From contig NC_092330.1 in NCBI RefSeq assembly GCF_036785885.1, positions 12,682,525 through 12,746,524 on the forward strand: a stretch of 64,000 nucleotides of DNA, read 5' to 3'. The notes under the pieces were generated by a model that searched no databases, was not told the DNA's origin, and saw only the letters and a program-made list of their open reading frames with translations. This DNA is from Coffea arabica. Lineage: Eukaryota > Streptophyta > Magnoliopsida > Gentianales > Rubiaceae. The translations under genes and the position numbers were made by a program. Below are positions 25,613 through 40,432 of this stretch, in pieces (position 1 is the stretch's first letter; each line of letters starts with the position of its first letter).

Positions 25613-27520
25613 TTTTCTTGTAACTTACCCAGTTACACATGCCACGGAGGTAATGATTGCTGTCGTAAACCCTTAGCATACAACTAACTAAGCACTTAGT
25701 TTCCCTTTTCCTTGCTCTGTTGTGATATATTTGCGATGTATGTTGCTAATTTACATACACTTCTTATCTGTTCCACTTCATTGGCTGGGGCGGTGGTGGT
25801 TTTGATGCGAACTGAAGTTTTTGGTCTTTTGAATACTTTCAGTCTGCATAGATGAGTTTGATCTATATGTGTCTGGTTATTATACAGTAATCTGTTTTTT
25901 GCTATCTAGCCACTCCTGTTTTAGTAAAGAGTTGATAATTAGGTCTTTCAGCAGCTATATTTGTCTGAATTGACCTGGGAGTGACTTTGGATTGGCTAAA
26001 TGTGTTAACAGAGTCAAGCTACCTCTTCCTGGAAGACCCTTGGTGCTTTTTAATTCAAGGGGAGGATATTTGACAGCACAGTCATCCTGATTCGTATAGA
26101 AGAGACCTTTAGCAGTGGCTTGAAGTTTGCTGCTGAGCGAGACATCAAGAAGGCATTTTCATTTGTCAGAATTCTTATTATACCGATAAAACAGGAAATC
26201 TTTCTTAGAAACCGAAGTGATTGCCAGCATTGCTTTGACAATTTTGATTAGGTTCTAGTTACGTTTTCAATGCTAAAGCATTTTTTTCCACAGTTAGGGG
26301 CTGTTAGGATTGTGTCGGGGGTTTTGAGTGTTTATTTTTACTTTTATTATTATTTTGGGACCTCTCCCTTGGCAGCTGCTGTAAATCTTTATTTATTTTT
26401 ATTTTTATTTTTTTTGGCTATTTTGTATTCTGGAAGAGAATAAAATGTTGTTCACCTTATCTCATTAAAGTAAATGGATGAAATCCTGTCTTTGAAGCTT
26501 CTTTTCTATGTGAATAGGATAATAGATACCATGACCACCCATCGAAAACTTTAGCCATTTGGTCCTCCCATGGCTCACCAAATGATTGTGGCTGAAATCT
26601 TTTGGGTCCGCAGTTTTTTTCTATCTAATATTTAGAGTAAACAGTTGCAAGATCGGGGACACAAATAATTTAGGGGTAATTTTTTATTTTTTATTTTTAA
26701 TCATCATCACTTTATCTATATTATCTTATTCTATCCTAATTTAAAGGGGAAATTTAATTGGGCCTCCGGAGGATCGACGGAGATTAAAAAATCATCGGAC
26801 TAGATGGGTGCATTACGCATCTATATAGATTTTTTTTAAAAAGTCATATATTGTGATAATTGATGAGAAATAAATTTTGAACTCTTGACCTTTTATCTCA
26901 TCAAGTTTTAAGGGTTTGGTGGTGACCAGCAGCCCAAAAGACTATTGATTATTTAGTGGTAATTGTTGCCAAGCCATATTTCTGGCTCTTAGTCACCCTA
27001 GCCCACCATTTCGACAGTGTCATTGACTTTTTTGGTCAGACCTCCTGTCATTTAGTCCAATCAGACGTGAAGAAATGAATGATGTTTGGCATGCATTTGC
27101 CCATGGAAACAGGGGCTTGAAGTTTAAATTTGGTTAGATATTTACTCAAAGCGAGCTGGATAACACGGTGAAATTAATAGCTAAGCTCGAATGAAGTATA
27201 TATTAATGCTTTTCATGAAAATGCAAAGTAATCGACAGATATTACTTCGATTTGGAAGAGAGAAGTCATTTCTTAAACAGTAAACTGAAAAGTTTGAACT
27301 TGGAGGCAACAGAAGAGAAGAATTTTATGAATTACAGTAACAGCAAAATGCTTTACAACAATGTCCAAGGCGTCAAGGATTCATAAGAACTTTCTTGCTG
27401 ATGTTATACCAAAATGATGGAAAATGTTTAGTCTCTGGTTACAATGTGAAAATGGAGATAAAAATCTACAAGCATCGGCCAAAAAGGAAAAAATTGTACA
27501 TTGACAGACCATTGAAGCTC
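25613..27520. other. Convergent intergenic region, DHODH to GAPA
   Basis: This 1.9-kb stretch holds the 3' ends of DHODH (plus) and GAPA (minus), which point toward each other. It is AT-rich, with T-rich runs at 26330-26420 that could carry DHODH 3'-end signals. Short frames such as 26050-26241 on the minus strand have no recognisable features. I see no other gene. Confidence 0.5.
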
Positions 27521-29755
<2,235 letters not shown>

Positions 29756-30658
29756 GACTAAATTTCTTGAAGAACTCTCAATGAACCAGGTCAGTTTTCA
29801 GTAAGCGGCCAACAAGGTGTAGAAGAGTAGAGAGATGGAAGTAGTAAAGGAGGAAGAAGAAAAGAAGAAATGTGTATGGAAGGTTTAAGGATGAGTTGGG
29901 CCATGAAGTTGAAGAAAAGAGATAGTGGATGAGATTACTGATGATAGATAGCCTCTCACTCATTGTATGGCTGTGGTTGTGGCTCTGTGGTGTTTCTGAT
30001 ATGTTGTAGCTGTTTGTGTGTTTCATAATTTTATTCATTTTGTTTGTGTTATTTAAAATTTTTGGGCATACAAATTTTGCATTTGTGAACAATTCTATCC
30101 TGGGGAGTTGCCAGCATGTCAAGGAGGCTCCTCCTCATAGGATAGCTCAGGCTTGAAATCTGTTGTCCCTACCCTTCTAGCGTGGAAAAAAAAATTTGGG
30201 AACATGGAATTCTCCACTCTTGGATTTTACTCTGATTACATGGACATATCGTTTAATTTCATATATAGAAATAGGATTAAGACAATCACCTTTTTCTTTC
30301 TTTTCTTTTCATGGATTGACCTTATCATTGCAGCATTTGGTTGCAATCACATTATCTTCTAAGAAATCTTTGTAAAGGTATTCGAACATCCAGACCTTTT
30401 TCTTCACTTTAAGTAGCTTCAAACATGTTGATCATATAGACAATTTTGAAACGGTAGAGGGTTCACATTGTTGAACTTGATAGGACATGAAAATTGTAAA
30501 TTTGCAATTCTATGGAAAGGTCCTAAGACATAATTATAATAAAACTCATAGGCAAATGATCTAACAAGGAAAGATGATTGTTATAATATACGGATGGCAG
30601 ATTATAGATTTTTCTTAAATATTTAATAATTTTGGATATTCCAGTCTAGTTTTTGAAA
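29756..30658. other. GAPA upstream region
   Basis: This region should hold the GAPA 5' untranslated leader and promoter, read on the minus strand. The first 150 bases upstream of the ATG are pyrimidine-rich on the minus strand, typical of a plant leader. GGATAG at 30105 and 30139 could be light-response GATA-type elements, but six-base matches are weak evidence. I see no gene; the 114-aa minus frame 29778-30122 looks like leader and promoter sequence. Confidence 0.4.
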
Positions 30659-30992
30659 GAACAAATTATCTAAGTAGCCACTAAACTTTTTGAATAGTCG
30701 AGTTTTGGCCACTCAACTTTTAATAATACGTTTTTAGCCACTGAATTATCAATAATATAAATTTTAGATCATTCCATCTAATTTCATCATTAATTCTATT
30801 AAATCTAACTATTAATAGTATGTCTCGTAAATTGTGCGAATTCTTGGATATGATAGAATTAAGGATGGAATCAGACGGAATGACCCAAAAATTACACATT
30901 TGATAGTTCAGTGGGTAAAAACATACTATTAATAATTGAATGGTCAAATCTTGACTATTAAAAAATTTAGTGGCTACCCGAATAATTTGCTC
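30659..30992. mobile_element. Mutator-like MITE, 334 bp
   Basis: The ends form long imperfect inverted repeats of about 95 bp. The left end has GAACAAATTATC then GTAGCCACTAAACTTTTT, and the complement of the right end has GAGCAAATTATT then GTAGCCACTAAATTTTTT. The 9-bp flanks are TTTTTGAAA on the left and TATTTGAAA on the right, eight of nine matching. That length fits Mutator-like elements. No transposase is encoded, so it is non-autonomous. It lies about 900 bp upstream of GAPA. Confidence 0.65.
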
Positions 30993-32510
30993 TATTTGAA
31001 ATAATGATAGCCTTTCCCATCAATATAGGTTTTTAATTTTTTTTCCCTAATCCAAAGAAAATTGCGCTTCTTTTACTATCGAATATGTCCTATATCCCCA
31101 AAGCACGACAATCAAATTCTTTTTTGGCATTTCAGAAAAAGTTATAAAGCATGATTTGAAACGAGTATGGACATTTGGGAGATCAATAGCTTCAGATTAG
31201 GGAAAGTCTAAAATTATGATAATTAATATGGAAATGAGAAAAATAAATGTAATTGAGAACAATTGAGAACATTCACATAATAAATCTCCTCTAAAATAAA
31301 TCAGAGTCAACAACGTAAACAACGAAAACAAAGAAAGAAATGAAGCATATAAACCACGCAAGTACGAAGCCAAAATCATGGCCATGTAACTCTTTTGCAA
31401 GGACGCAGGCCGAACGGTTGTCAGGCAAGTCGTTCGAGTCGATTTTGTACGAAATGCACAAGATGTAACTTTTATTGCATGCGGTGTAACTCACTTTTAA
31501 TAACGTGTAATTATAGAACAAAATTTTATAGATCTCACACATGATACGAAAAATAATGTACAATATACAATCTGAACCTTCAAACAGCCGTTCCTGCCCC
31601 ACTTTCCTTGTGCAATATCCTAGAACCATTCCACATCGTTGTACATGGTGGTCCAACTCCGACTACGTGCTCTTTTAGGGTCCATATGCAAAGGTTTCAA
31701 TTTGATTGGACCTTGGTCGTTCGAAAGGACTACAGGTAAGAAAATTGTTAAACATAATATTAAGGACTAATTTCACTTTATACCTCTTAACTTGTATCTT
31801 TTTTTTTTTATTGTACAGCCTAAATTTTAATTTTCAACGCTTTACATTCCAAACTCTCAATTTTGGACACTTTATACTCTAAACTTTTATATTTATCCCC
31901 TTTAAATCTAATCAATGATAACATTAGAAAAATTAACCAAATAAATGACATTATTATAAATTGATGATAATGTATCATTTTGTTCTAGTTATGATTCCTT
32001 AGATCCTTTTTAACATTTTCAACGTATTGTCTTTGATTTGATTTGTATGGCTCTAATCACTAAAAATATTAGCAAAAATAAACAAATAAAAAAGGTACAA
32101 TTTAATGATGCTGTATCATTTTGTACTAATTGCAATATCTTGAACACTTCGGGCAAATTATTATTGATTTGCAAGGTCCTTAGATGCACAATTTTGTCGC
32201 CCAAGCATGACCATGTTAATAACACACTCTCCCCTCCTCCATTCACCAACCATCCCCCATTTCCTACCCCCCGCGGGCCCGCAAAAAATTTAGAAAAATG
32301 AAAATAAGACCCGCACAATGTTTATTCATTTGTGGCATTATACTCTTCTTTCAATACACACGTTGATTTCATACCTAAATCAACAGCTGCCGGAAATGGT
32401 CCTTTAACTACAAATCTCTTGTAATCCCACAAGTCCAGGAATCACCACAAGACAAGAAATCACAAGAAGACCAGGAATCAACAGCATCTGGACTTGTAAT
32501 CCCTACAAGT
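30993..32510. other. Gene-free AT-rich stretch
   Basis: I see no gene here. Frames such as 31291-31656 and 32019-32318 on the minus strand have no recognisable domain. Just before the next hAT element (32420-32510), words such as AAGTCCAGGAATCACCACAA occur; closely similar words resume to the right of that element at 33131. Confidence 0.4.
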
Positions 32511-33127
32511 ACGCATGGCCATGGTTCCATTTGGAACCGGGAACCGGACCGGAACCGGACCAGAACCGGAACCAGAACCGTGGAACCAGAACCGTAGTAG
32601 AACCTTGGATAAAGGTTCTGGTTCTGGTTCTCTAAAAAATAGAACCAGAACCAGAACCGCCGGTTCCAGAACCGTTAAAAAAATTAAAAATAATTAATAT
32701 AAAAAATAATAAAAGTAGAGACATCATGATGATCAGCATGATCCACCACAACCTTTTTGACCAAGCTCTCAACGGATCCAAGAGGAAAAAATTGCAAAGA
32801 AGGGCTCGGAAGAAAAAGCTTGTATTCGAAGAGAAAAAGGGAGCTTCTTCAATTTTTGCTCTCGGGGGCTCCTGACTTGCACAGAGGTCCTCGGGCTCTC
32901 AACGGAAGAAAGAAACAATCGTACGGAACCGGAACCGGAACCATAAGGAATCGAAATCAGAACTATGCGGTTCTGGTTCTACCTCTTTGAAGAACCAGAA
33001 CCGTCGGTTCTGGAACCAGAACCAGAACCATCTTATATGGTGCGGTTCTGGTTCTACCTCTTTGAAGAACCAGGACCGGCGGTTCTGGAACCAGGACCGG
33101 CGGTTCTGGAACCGTGGCCATGCCTAC
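32511..33127. mobile_element. hAT-like non-autonomous element, 617 bp
   Basis: A perfect 8-bp duplication, CTACAAGT, flanks the element (32503-32510 and 33128-33135). The ends are imperfect inverted repeats: ACGCATGGCCATGGTTCC on the left against GTAGGCATGGCCACGGTTCC for the complement of the right. The interior is dominated by GGAACC/GGTTCC-type words in clusters at both ends (32530-32670 and 32925-33115), which could pair. No transposase is visible. Open frames here reflect the simple repeat composition and are not genes. Confidence 0.75.
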
Positions 33128-34169
33128 CTACAAGTCCTGGAATCACCACAAGACACTCCCCACTCATACCCTTGAGAACTCAAGCCTACGTGTTCTTGTC
33201 TGTTACTAAAGCAAAATCTTATTTACTTGACATTCCAGGAAACAAGAATAAATAGGTATGAGTCATAATAACTTGCATAGAAGTTAATTATCAAAAAACA
33301 AATACTGCAACTGATATATGTTCAAATGAGGCACATTTGCCCTCACTTAAATTTTAATAAAATAATAAACAACTACTGTTTGGCATTCAAAATGCTTCAC
33401 GGAAAGAGTGTCCCCCCCCCTCTCCCCTTCAGAGCACCATTAAAGCTCTAGATCAACAGAAGACGAACTTTTTTACGACTTAGACCAAATAAGCCTATGA
33501 CAATTCGAAAAAGAGAGCAAGGATTTAAAGTCGCAAGCATCAAAACTACCAGCTACCTGCATTTCCGAGCAAAAACACAAAAGCTTGCCAGCACTGAAAA
33601 AAAAAAGATAATTGTGCACTTAAGAAAATAGTCTCTGTTTTCACAGAAAATCTCTGTTTTCACAGAAAAACTGCAGAGAAGTTGTAGCAACATGAATAGT
33701 CAGATATAAAGCAATTCTTATTATAGATTTTGAGGCAAAATCATACTTCCTTCCAAGTGAGCTTAGATTACTTTCCAAACAAACAAAAATTGCACATGAT
33801 GACATTCAAAATTACAAAAAACTTCACTTATGCATGGCAAAGTTTTGATGCACCGAATATTTCAGAGCTACAGCAACTTGTTTAAAAAATAGATGAGACT
33901 CAGACCACAGAGAAAGAGAGAGATCCAACACACGCAAACTACAGAAAGTAAAAAGGGAAGCATAACTGTCAAGCCACGCTGCGCACGGCACAAGAATGAC
34001 GTGACTGAAGTAGATTTCTCAGTAATAATAGCAACCTGCTGTAAAGTAGGAACTGAATCAAAGCAAAGATGAGCACCGGAAAGATTAATAGGCCAACGCA
34101 AGAAGAAAGTTGCGCCTGAAAAGGTAAAATGGCAGTTAGAAGAAGAACAGATTTTGCATGAAGTATGAA
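33128..34169. other. Gene-free stretch before the Copia element
   Basis: I see no gene in these bases. There is a C-run at 33412-33420, a short tandem copy of a TCTCTGTTTTCACAGAAAA-like word at about 33632-33668, and otherwise AT-rich sequence. Confidence 0.4.
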
Positions 34170-34174
34170 AACAA

Positions 34175-34705
34175 TGTTGGATCCTTAATCCAACATTGGA
34201 CTTATATGTGAATAATTATGTATTGCAAACTGTCAATTAAGATTTAACCCAATTAAAGTGATCAAATATAGTTTGGGTTTAATGTATCTAATTGGATGTG
34301 GGCCCTTTAATGTGTAGAAACTTATGGGCTCTTATTTCAATGATGTGCTGAAATAGGGCTCCAAAAGGTAACAGGAAAGTTACCTATAAATAGGGTTATG
34401 GTCCCCAGGTCACAGGCATCGTTTTAGTTGTCGTATTCCCTAATACCACAAAATATCTCTTTCCTGATATCCCATCGTCATGAAAGATACCAGAGAGAAA
34501 CTAAAGGCCTCTCTCAAAGGATCAGTAAATACCTGGAAGGCCACCCCAAATCTCTAAGGATACAAGTATCAAGTTTATCAATATGGATTCAGGTACGCTT
34601 CCGCTATTTTATCATTTATTTATTTCTTAATAATCGTCATATAGATCTTGGGTTCAATATGTGATGATTTTCACCAATGGTTAAATTTAGATAACCACCC
34701 CAACA
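34175..34705 (+). repeat. Copia 5' LTR
   Basis: The LTR begins TGTTGGATCCTTAATCCAAC, which contains a short palindrome, and ends CACCCCAACA. Its 531 bp include a TATA-type box at 34385. It lacks eight bases (TTGATCTG or the equivalent rotation) that the 3' copy has after AAATACC near 40248. Confidence 0.93.
34385..34393 (+). promoter_or_regulatory. Copia LTR TATA box
   Basis: TATAAATAG lies 210 bp into the 5' LTR, and the same motif occurs at 40098-40106 in the 3' LTR. Position and sequence fit the U3 promoter of a Copia element. Confidence 0.6.
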
Positions 34706-34707
34706 AG

Positions 34708-34720
34708 TGGTATCAGAGCC
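34708..34720 (+). other. Primer binding site, initiator tRNA-Met
   Basis: TGGTATCAGAGCC lies two bases after the 5' LTR. It is the standard Copia primer site, complementary to the 3' end of initiator tRNA-Met. Confidence 0.9.
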
Positions 34721-35743
34721 CATATGGTTGATTATTGAGAAATAATTTGGATTCAGTAATTTGTATATATATATATACATATATATAATTTCTATGTCTC
34801 ATGAATAAACTCTTCGGTTATATGGTTGTCGGCTGAACAAGAAAATTCTTGGTAATGGCCAATTGTTCACTAATTGGATTCTTGTTCATGTCATGATTGT
34901 TTATTTGTGCGGCTTTATGTTTTGGTTTGATGCTTCAGATTTCATGAATTACTGGTTTTGCATTATAAATGAATATGTGGATCCCACCATGATAGACAAG
35001 TTAATTTTGTTTCATGTTAACTTTTTTAATTCATGGTTTGTTTGCTTCCGCGGTTTGGGTCATGGTACTTCTGTACTCATGTTTTGGCTTCTGTTTTGGT
35101 TTCTCACATGGCAGACATGGGGTTTCCTTTAACTTCTCTATTTTTAAGGATCAAAATTGATAAGAAAGAATGCATGAATCAATTCTGCGTTGGATAGCAT
35201 AATATTTATGGGATTCGCATGTTTTGGATGATGTAAGCTAATTTGTCTTCTGGCTTCGGGAGGTCTTTCATCCTTTTCCCTGATTTTAAGAATCAAAATT
35301 TTGTTTAATTTGTATAATTTTAAATTTGAATATTGGTATGATTATATATATTTTGGAATAAATTAATTGAAATAATATGCCACCAAAGTGACCTCTATTA
35401 TGGAAATTAATTTATTTTAAAATATAATTAGTTGGGTATTGGTAATTTTATGAATATTGATCGGTCCAAAGGAAGGTCAATATTTGATGAAATTGCTTGT
35501 GCACTTGTGGTAATAAATATGTGATACTTATTCATTTTTTTTACATGTGAATTATAAATTGGCCCAAAGAAAAATTTATTTTTTGACATGTTATTATTGC
35601 CAGTGTTTATTACTGTGCCAAGATATCATTTAGAAGTTAATATTTTGTCCAAAGCTAAAATATTAATGGAATATCGGTATCTTGAGATGGGGTTACCATT
35701 ATTTAAATTTATTATTATTTTGATTTATGTGAGCTAGTTTTAA

Positions 35744-36499
35744 TTGTATTATATTTTTTGTACAGTTGCGAATGATCTTACAAATATTACTTCGAACATC
35801 AATTATATTCCTATACTGAATGGCACAAACTTCAAGTCCTGGAAAGAAAATCTCTTGATAGTACTTGGAGTAATGGATCTCGACCTTGCGTTAAGAGATG
35901 ATTCTCCCCCACCGCTTACAGATCAGAGCACCTCTGATGGAAAGAGAAATAATGAGAGGTGGGAGAGATCAAATCGCTTGTGTCTGATGATCATTAAAAA
36001 GGCCGTTCCAGAAGCATTCAGGGGAACAATGTCAGAAACGACTGTAACCGCTAAAGAGTTCCTTCAGGACATTGAAAAAAGATTTGTCAAGAATGAAAAG
36101 ACTGAAGTTAGTACGCTCTTGACACGCCTAGTTTCAATGAAATATAGTGGTAAAGGCAACATCAGAGAGTATATCATGGAGATGTCTCATCTTGTTTCGA
36201 AATTAAATGCACTTAAGTTGAAACTCTCTGAAGAGTTACTAGTGCATTTGATTTTAATATCTCTTCCTACACAATTTAGCCAGTTTAAGGTGAGTTACAA
36301 TTGTCAAAAGGAGACTTGGTCTCTAAATGAACTCATCTCGCACTGTGTAGAGGAAGAGGAAAGGTTGAAACAAGAGCAGACAGAAAGTGCCCATCTGGTG
36401 TCAACCACTAATAATAAAAGTAAGGGACTTAAAAAAAAGAAGAAAAAAGGGAGCTGCAGGTACAACGCTACAAAAGAAACAACAAAAGAAATCAAATGA
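35744..36499 (+). pseudogene. Copia gag, N-terminal part, frameshifted
   Basis: The 251-aa frame is a Copia capsid protein of the retrotransposon gag (UBN2) type. It has LNGTNFKSWKENLLIVLG near the start, a helical core and a Lys-rich tail. It runs off frame in an A-rich run at about 36431-36447 and stops at 36499. The zinc knuckle that should follow is in another frame (36516-36557), so a one-base net shift separates capsid from nucleocapsid. The shift could instead be a programmed frameshift site, but the later lesions favour decay. Confidence 0.8.
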
Positions 36500-39400
36500 T
36501 CAGGAAAAGAATAGTTGTTTCTTCTGTGGAGTTGAAGGGCATCAAAAGAAGCATTGCACCAACTATCACGCTTGGCGTGCTAAGAAAGGTATGCTTCTTA
36601 ATTTGATTTGTTCTGAGGTTAATTTAACTTCGGTACCTAAACACACATGGTGGTTAGATTCTGGTGCAACAACTCACATCAGTGTGTCTATGCAGGGTTG
36701 CCTGAATTGCCGAAAGCCTAATAATAATGAAAGATATATCTATGTGGGCGATGGCAAAACAGTTCAAGTTGAGGCAATTGGAGTTTTTAGATTATTGTTA
36801 AAGACCGGATTTTATTTGGATCTCTATGAGACATTTGTTGTACCGTCTTTTAGACGGAATTTAATTTCTATTTCTGTTTTGGACAAATTTGGTTATTTTT
36901 GTTCATTTGGAAATGGAAAATTTGAATTGTTTCATGATTCAAAATTGGTTGGTTCTGGTTCTTTAATGCATTACGATAATCTATATTTAATTGATACGAT
37001 TGCCTCATTTAATGAATCTCTGCATTTGAGTACTAGAGGAGTTAAAAGAAAATTAGCCAATGAGAATTCAGCTGCATTATGGCACAAGAGATTGGGACAT
37101 ATCTCCAAACGGAGAATGGAAAGGCTTGTGTCAAATAAAATTCTCGACCCCTTGAATTTTACAGATTTTAATGATTGTATTAACTGTATAAAAGGGAAAC
37201 AAACCAATAAAAGGAGATTTGAAACCAATAGGTCCTTAGACGTCTTAGAACTTATACATACAGATATTTGTGGACCATTTCCTACATCTGCTTGGAATGG
37301 TCAATAATATTTTATAACGTTCATAGACGATTTTTCAAGATATGGCTACATATATCTCATTTCTGAAAAATCACAGTCACTGGACGTGTTCAAAAGTTTT
37401 AAGGCTGAAGTTGAGAATCAACTCAACAAAAGAATTAAAAGCGTCAGATCTGACCGTGGTGGTGAGTACTATGGCAGATATGACGGTTCAGGTGAACAAC
37501 GTCCAGGACCATTTGCTAAATACCTAGAGGAATGCGGTATCGTCCCACAGTACACTATGCCGGGTTCACCCACTATGAATTGTGTAGCTGAAAGACGAAA
37601 TAGAACGTTTAAAGACATGGTAAGGAGTATGATATGTCATTCTACTTTACCAGAGTCACTCTGGGGTGAAGCACTTAAGACTGCAGCATACATCCTTAAT
37701 AGGGTTCCAACTAAATCAACTATCAAAATCCCTTATGAGCTTTGGACAGGGAAAAAGCCCAGTTTAAAGCATCTGCATGTTTGGGGGTGTCCAGTTGAGG
37801 CAAGGCCTTACAGGCCAAATGAAAAGAAACTGGACTCAAGAACGATTAGTTGTTATTTTATTGGATACTCTGAAAGATCTAGAGGTTACAAGTTTTATGA
37901 TCCCACAACTAAGTCAATTTTTGAGACAGAAAATGCTCGGTTCTTTGAGGATGTCGAGTTTGGGAGAGAAAATACAGTAAGAGACATTGTCTTTAAAGAG
38001 GAATATATTAATATTCCCACAGGTGTCATTGCTCTTGCTCAGGACCCTATTCCTGAATTTGATCATGATATGTCAAATCAAGACAATGTCGAAGAGCAAA
38101 CTGTTATAGAAGAACAAACTCTTCCTCCTCAAACACCAGTGCCATTAAGAAGATCTACTAGAGAAAGGAGAAGTGCAGTGCCAGATGATTACATTGTTTT
38201 TCTCCAAGAACATGAGAATGACTCTGGATTGATGGAAGATGATCCAATCAACTTCCGTCAAGCCATGGAAAGTTCAAATTCTCAAAAGTGGATCGACGGC
38301 ATGAATGAGGAGATTAAATCCATGAAGGACAATGATGTTTGGGATCTTGTCCCATTGTCCGAAGGTGCGAAACCCATTGGTTGTAAATGGATATTTAAAT
38401 TCAAAAGGGATTCGAAAGGCAATGTGAAAAGATTCAAAATTCGTCTTGTCGCTAAGGGATTTACACAAAAGAAAGGTATCGACTATAAAGAAACCTTCTC
38501 TCCAGTCTCTTCAAAGGATTCTTTTATCATGGCATTAGTGACACATTTCGATCTTGAGTTACATCAGATGGATGTAAAGACAGCGTTTCTCAATGGTAAC
38601 ATTGATGAGACAATTTATATGGTGCAACCAGAAAACTTTGTATCAGGAGATCCAAAAAATATGGTTTGCAAACTTAAAAAATCCATCTATGGGCTCAAAC
38701 AAGCGTCTCGACAATGGTATTTCAAATTTCATCAGGTGATCATCTCATTTGGTTTCGAGATGAATTTAGTGGATGATTGTATATACCATAAGTTCTGTGG
38801 GAGCAAATATATTTTTCTGGTATTGTATGTTGATGATATTTTGCTTGCCAGCAACGATATTGGTCTATTGCATGAAACCAAGAAATTTCTAACTAAAAAT
38901 TTTGAGATGAAAGATCTTGGTGATGCATCTTTTGTGTTAGGTATACAAATACACCGGGATCGATCTCGGGGTATTTTAGGACTATCACAAAAGGGTTATA
39001 TCGAAAAGGTTCTCAAAAAATATGGCATGCAAAATTGTAAATCAGGTGACACTCCCGTGGCTAAAGGGGACAAATTTAGTCTTGAGCAGTGTCCCAAGAA
39101 TGCTTTTGAGGAAAGAGAGATGCAAAAGATTCCTTATGTCTCAGCAGTAGGGAGTCTAATGTATGCTCAAGTATGTACGCGTCCGGATATTGCGTACATT
39201 ACTAAGATGTTGGATAGATATTTGAGTAATTTTGGATTAAATCATTGGAAAGCAACCAAACGGGTCTTACGGTATCTACAGAAAACAAAAGACTACATGC
39301 TCACGTATCGAAAGTCAGATGAGTTAGAGATCGTTGGATATACTGATTCCGATTATGCTGGATGCCAAGATACTATGAAGTCAACGTCAGGCTATGTGTA

Positions 39401-39533
39401 CTTGTTGGTTGGAGGTGCCATATCCTGGAAGAGTGCTAAACAGTCCCTCATAGCATCTTCCACTATGAGTGCAGAGTTTATTGTTTGTTATTTTAAATGC
39501 TCTTATGATATTTTTCAATTATTAAGGATTTAA
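36387..39533 (+). pseudogene. Copia pol: nucleocapsid, protease, integrase, RT, partial RNase H
   Basis: One reading frame spans this interval with a single stop (TAA at 37305). In order it shows a zinc knuckle (CX2CX4HX4C, 36516-36557), the protease site LDSGATTH, a His/Cys integrase domain (HKRLGH...CINC), the integrase core ([13 protein letters not shown] after the stop, then [10 protein letters not shown]), reverse transcriptase with YVDD at 38826-38837, and the start of RNase H (TDSDYAGC). After SAEFI the protein runs into unrelated sequence and stops, so the C-terminal half of RNase H is deleted. The stop sits where GQQYF would be expected, consistent with a CAA-to-TAA change. Confidence 0.88.
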
Positions 39534-39897
39534 GGATATTTTATGCATAAATAAAATTTGGATTTATTTGCACTCTAACTTTGGTATGGTTTGATCTCAT
39601 AAAATTTAAGGTGGACCAGTTGGAAATAGGCATGTTTTGATCACATTACATGAAATTTTCATACTACACATCCACATCATGATTCATGTCATTCAATTGC
39701 ATTGATATGTGTGACCATTGATGGGTCGAGTTACGAAATTGTAACAAAGGCCGCTTTGATCCTATATTGGTGTAATTGATGGACCGAATTGGTTACAGAT
39801 ACATTGTGATAATGACAGTAAAATTGAGCTCATACGGTTAATTGCAAACATAATTATAAGGTTACACATATAGTCCAAGTAGGAGATTGTTGGATCC

Positions 39898-40427
39898 TTA
39901 ATCCAACATTGGACTTATATGTGAATAATTATGTATTGCAAACTGTCAATTAAGATTTAACCCAATTAAAGTGATCAAATATAGTTTGGCTTTAATGTAT
40001 CTAATTGGATGTGGGCCCTTTAATGTGTAGAAACTTATGGGCTCTTATTTCAATGATGTGCTGAAATAGGGCTCCAAAAGGTAACAGGAAAGTTACCTAT
40101 AAATAGGGTTATGGTCCCCAGGTCACAGGCATCGTTTTAGTTGTCGTATTCCCTAATACCACAAAATAGCTCTTCCCTGATATCCCATCGTCAGGAAAGA
40201 TATCAGAGAGAAACTAAAAGGTCTCTTTCAAAGGATCAGTAAATACCTGTTGATCTGGAAGGCCACCCCAAATCTCTAAGGATACAAGTATTAAGTTTAT
40301 CAATATGGATTCAGGTACGCTTCCGCTATTTTATCATTTATTTATTTCTTAATAATCGTCATATAGATCTTGGGTTCAATAGGTGATGGTTTTCACCAGT
40401 GGTTAAATTTAGATAACCACCCCAACA
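39898..40427 (+). repeat. Copia 3' LTR
   Basis: This 530-bp copy begins TGTTGGATCC and ends CCCCAACA, nearly identical to the 5' LTR. The purine-rich AAGTAGGAGA just upstream (about 39887-39896) is a plausible polypurine tract. AACAA follows at 40428 as the target duplication. Confidence 0.93.
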
Positions 40428-40432
40428 AACAA

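Larger units (their letters stand above)
34175..40427 (+). mobile_element. Copia LTR retrotransposon, nearly complete, defective
   Basis: The element has two LTRs (34175-34705 and 39898-40427), a perfect 5-bp target duplication AACAA (34170-34174 and 40428-40432), an initiator-Met primer site, and gag and pol in Copia order: protease, integrase, reverse transcriptase, RNase H. By eye the LTRs differ at roughly a dozen bases plus an 8-base indel, so insertion is fairly recent. Three lesions make it non-autonomous: a frameshift in late gag, a stop inside integrase, and loss of the end of RNase H. It could move only with help from an intact relative. Confidence 0.93.
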
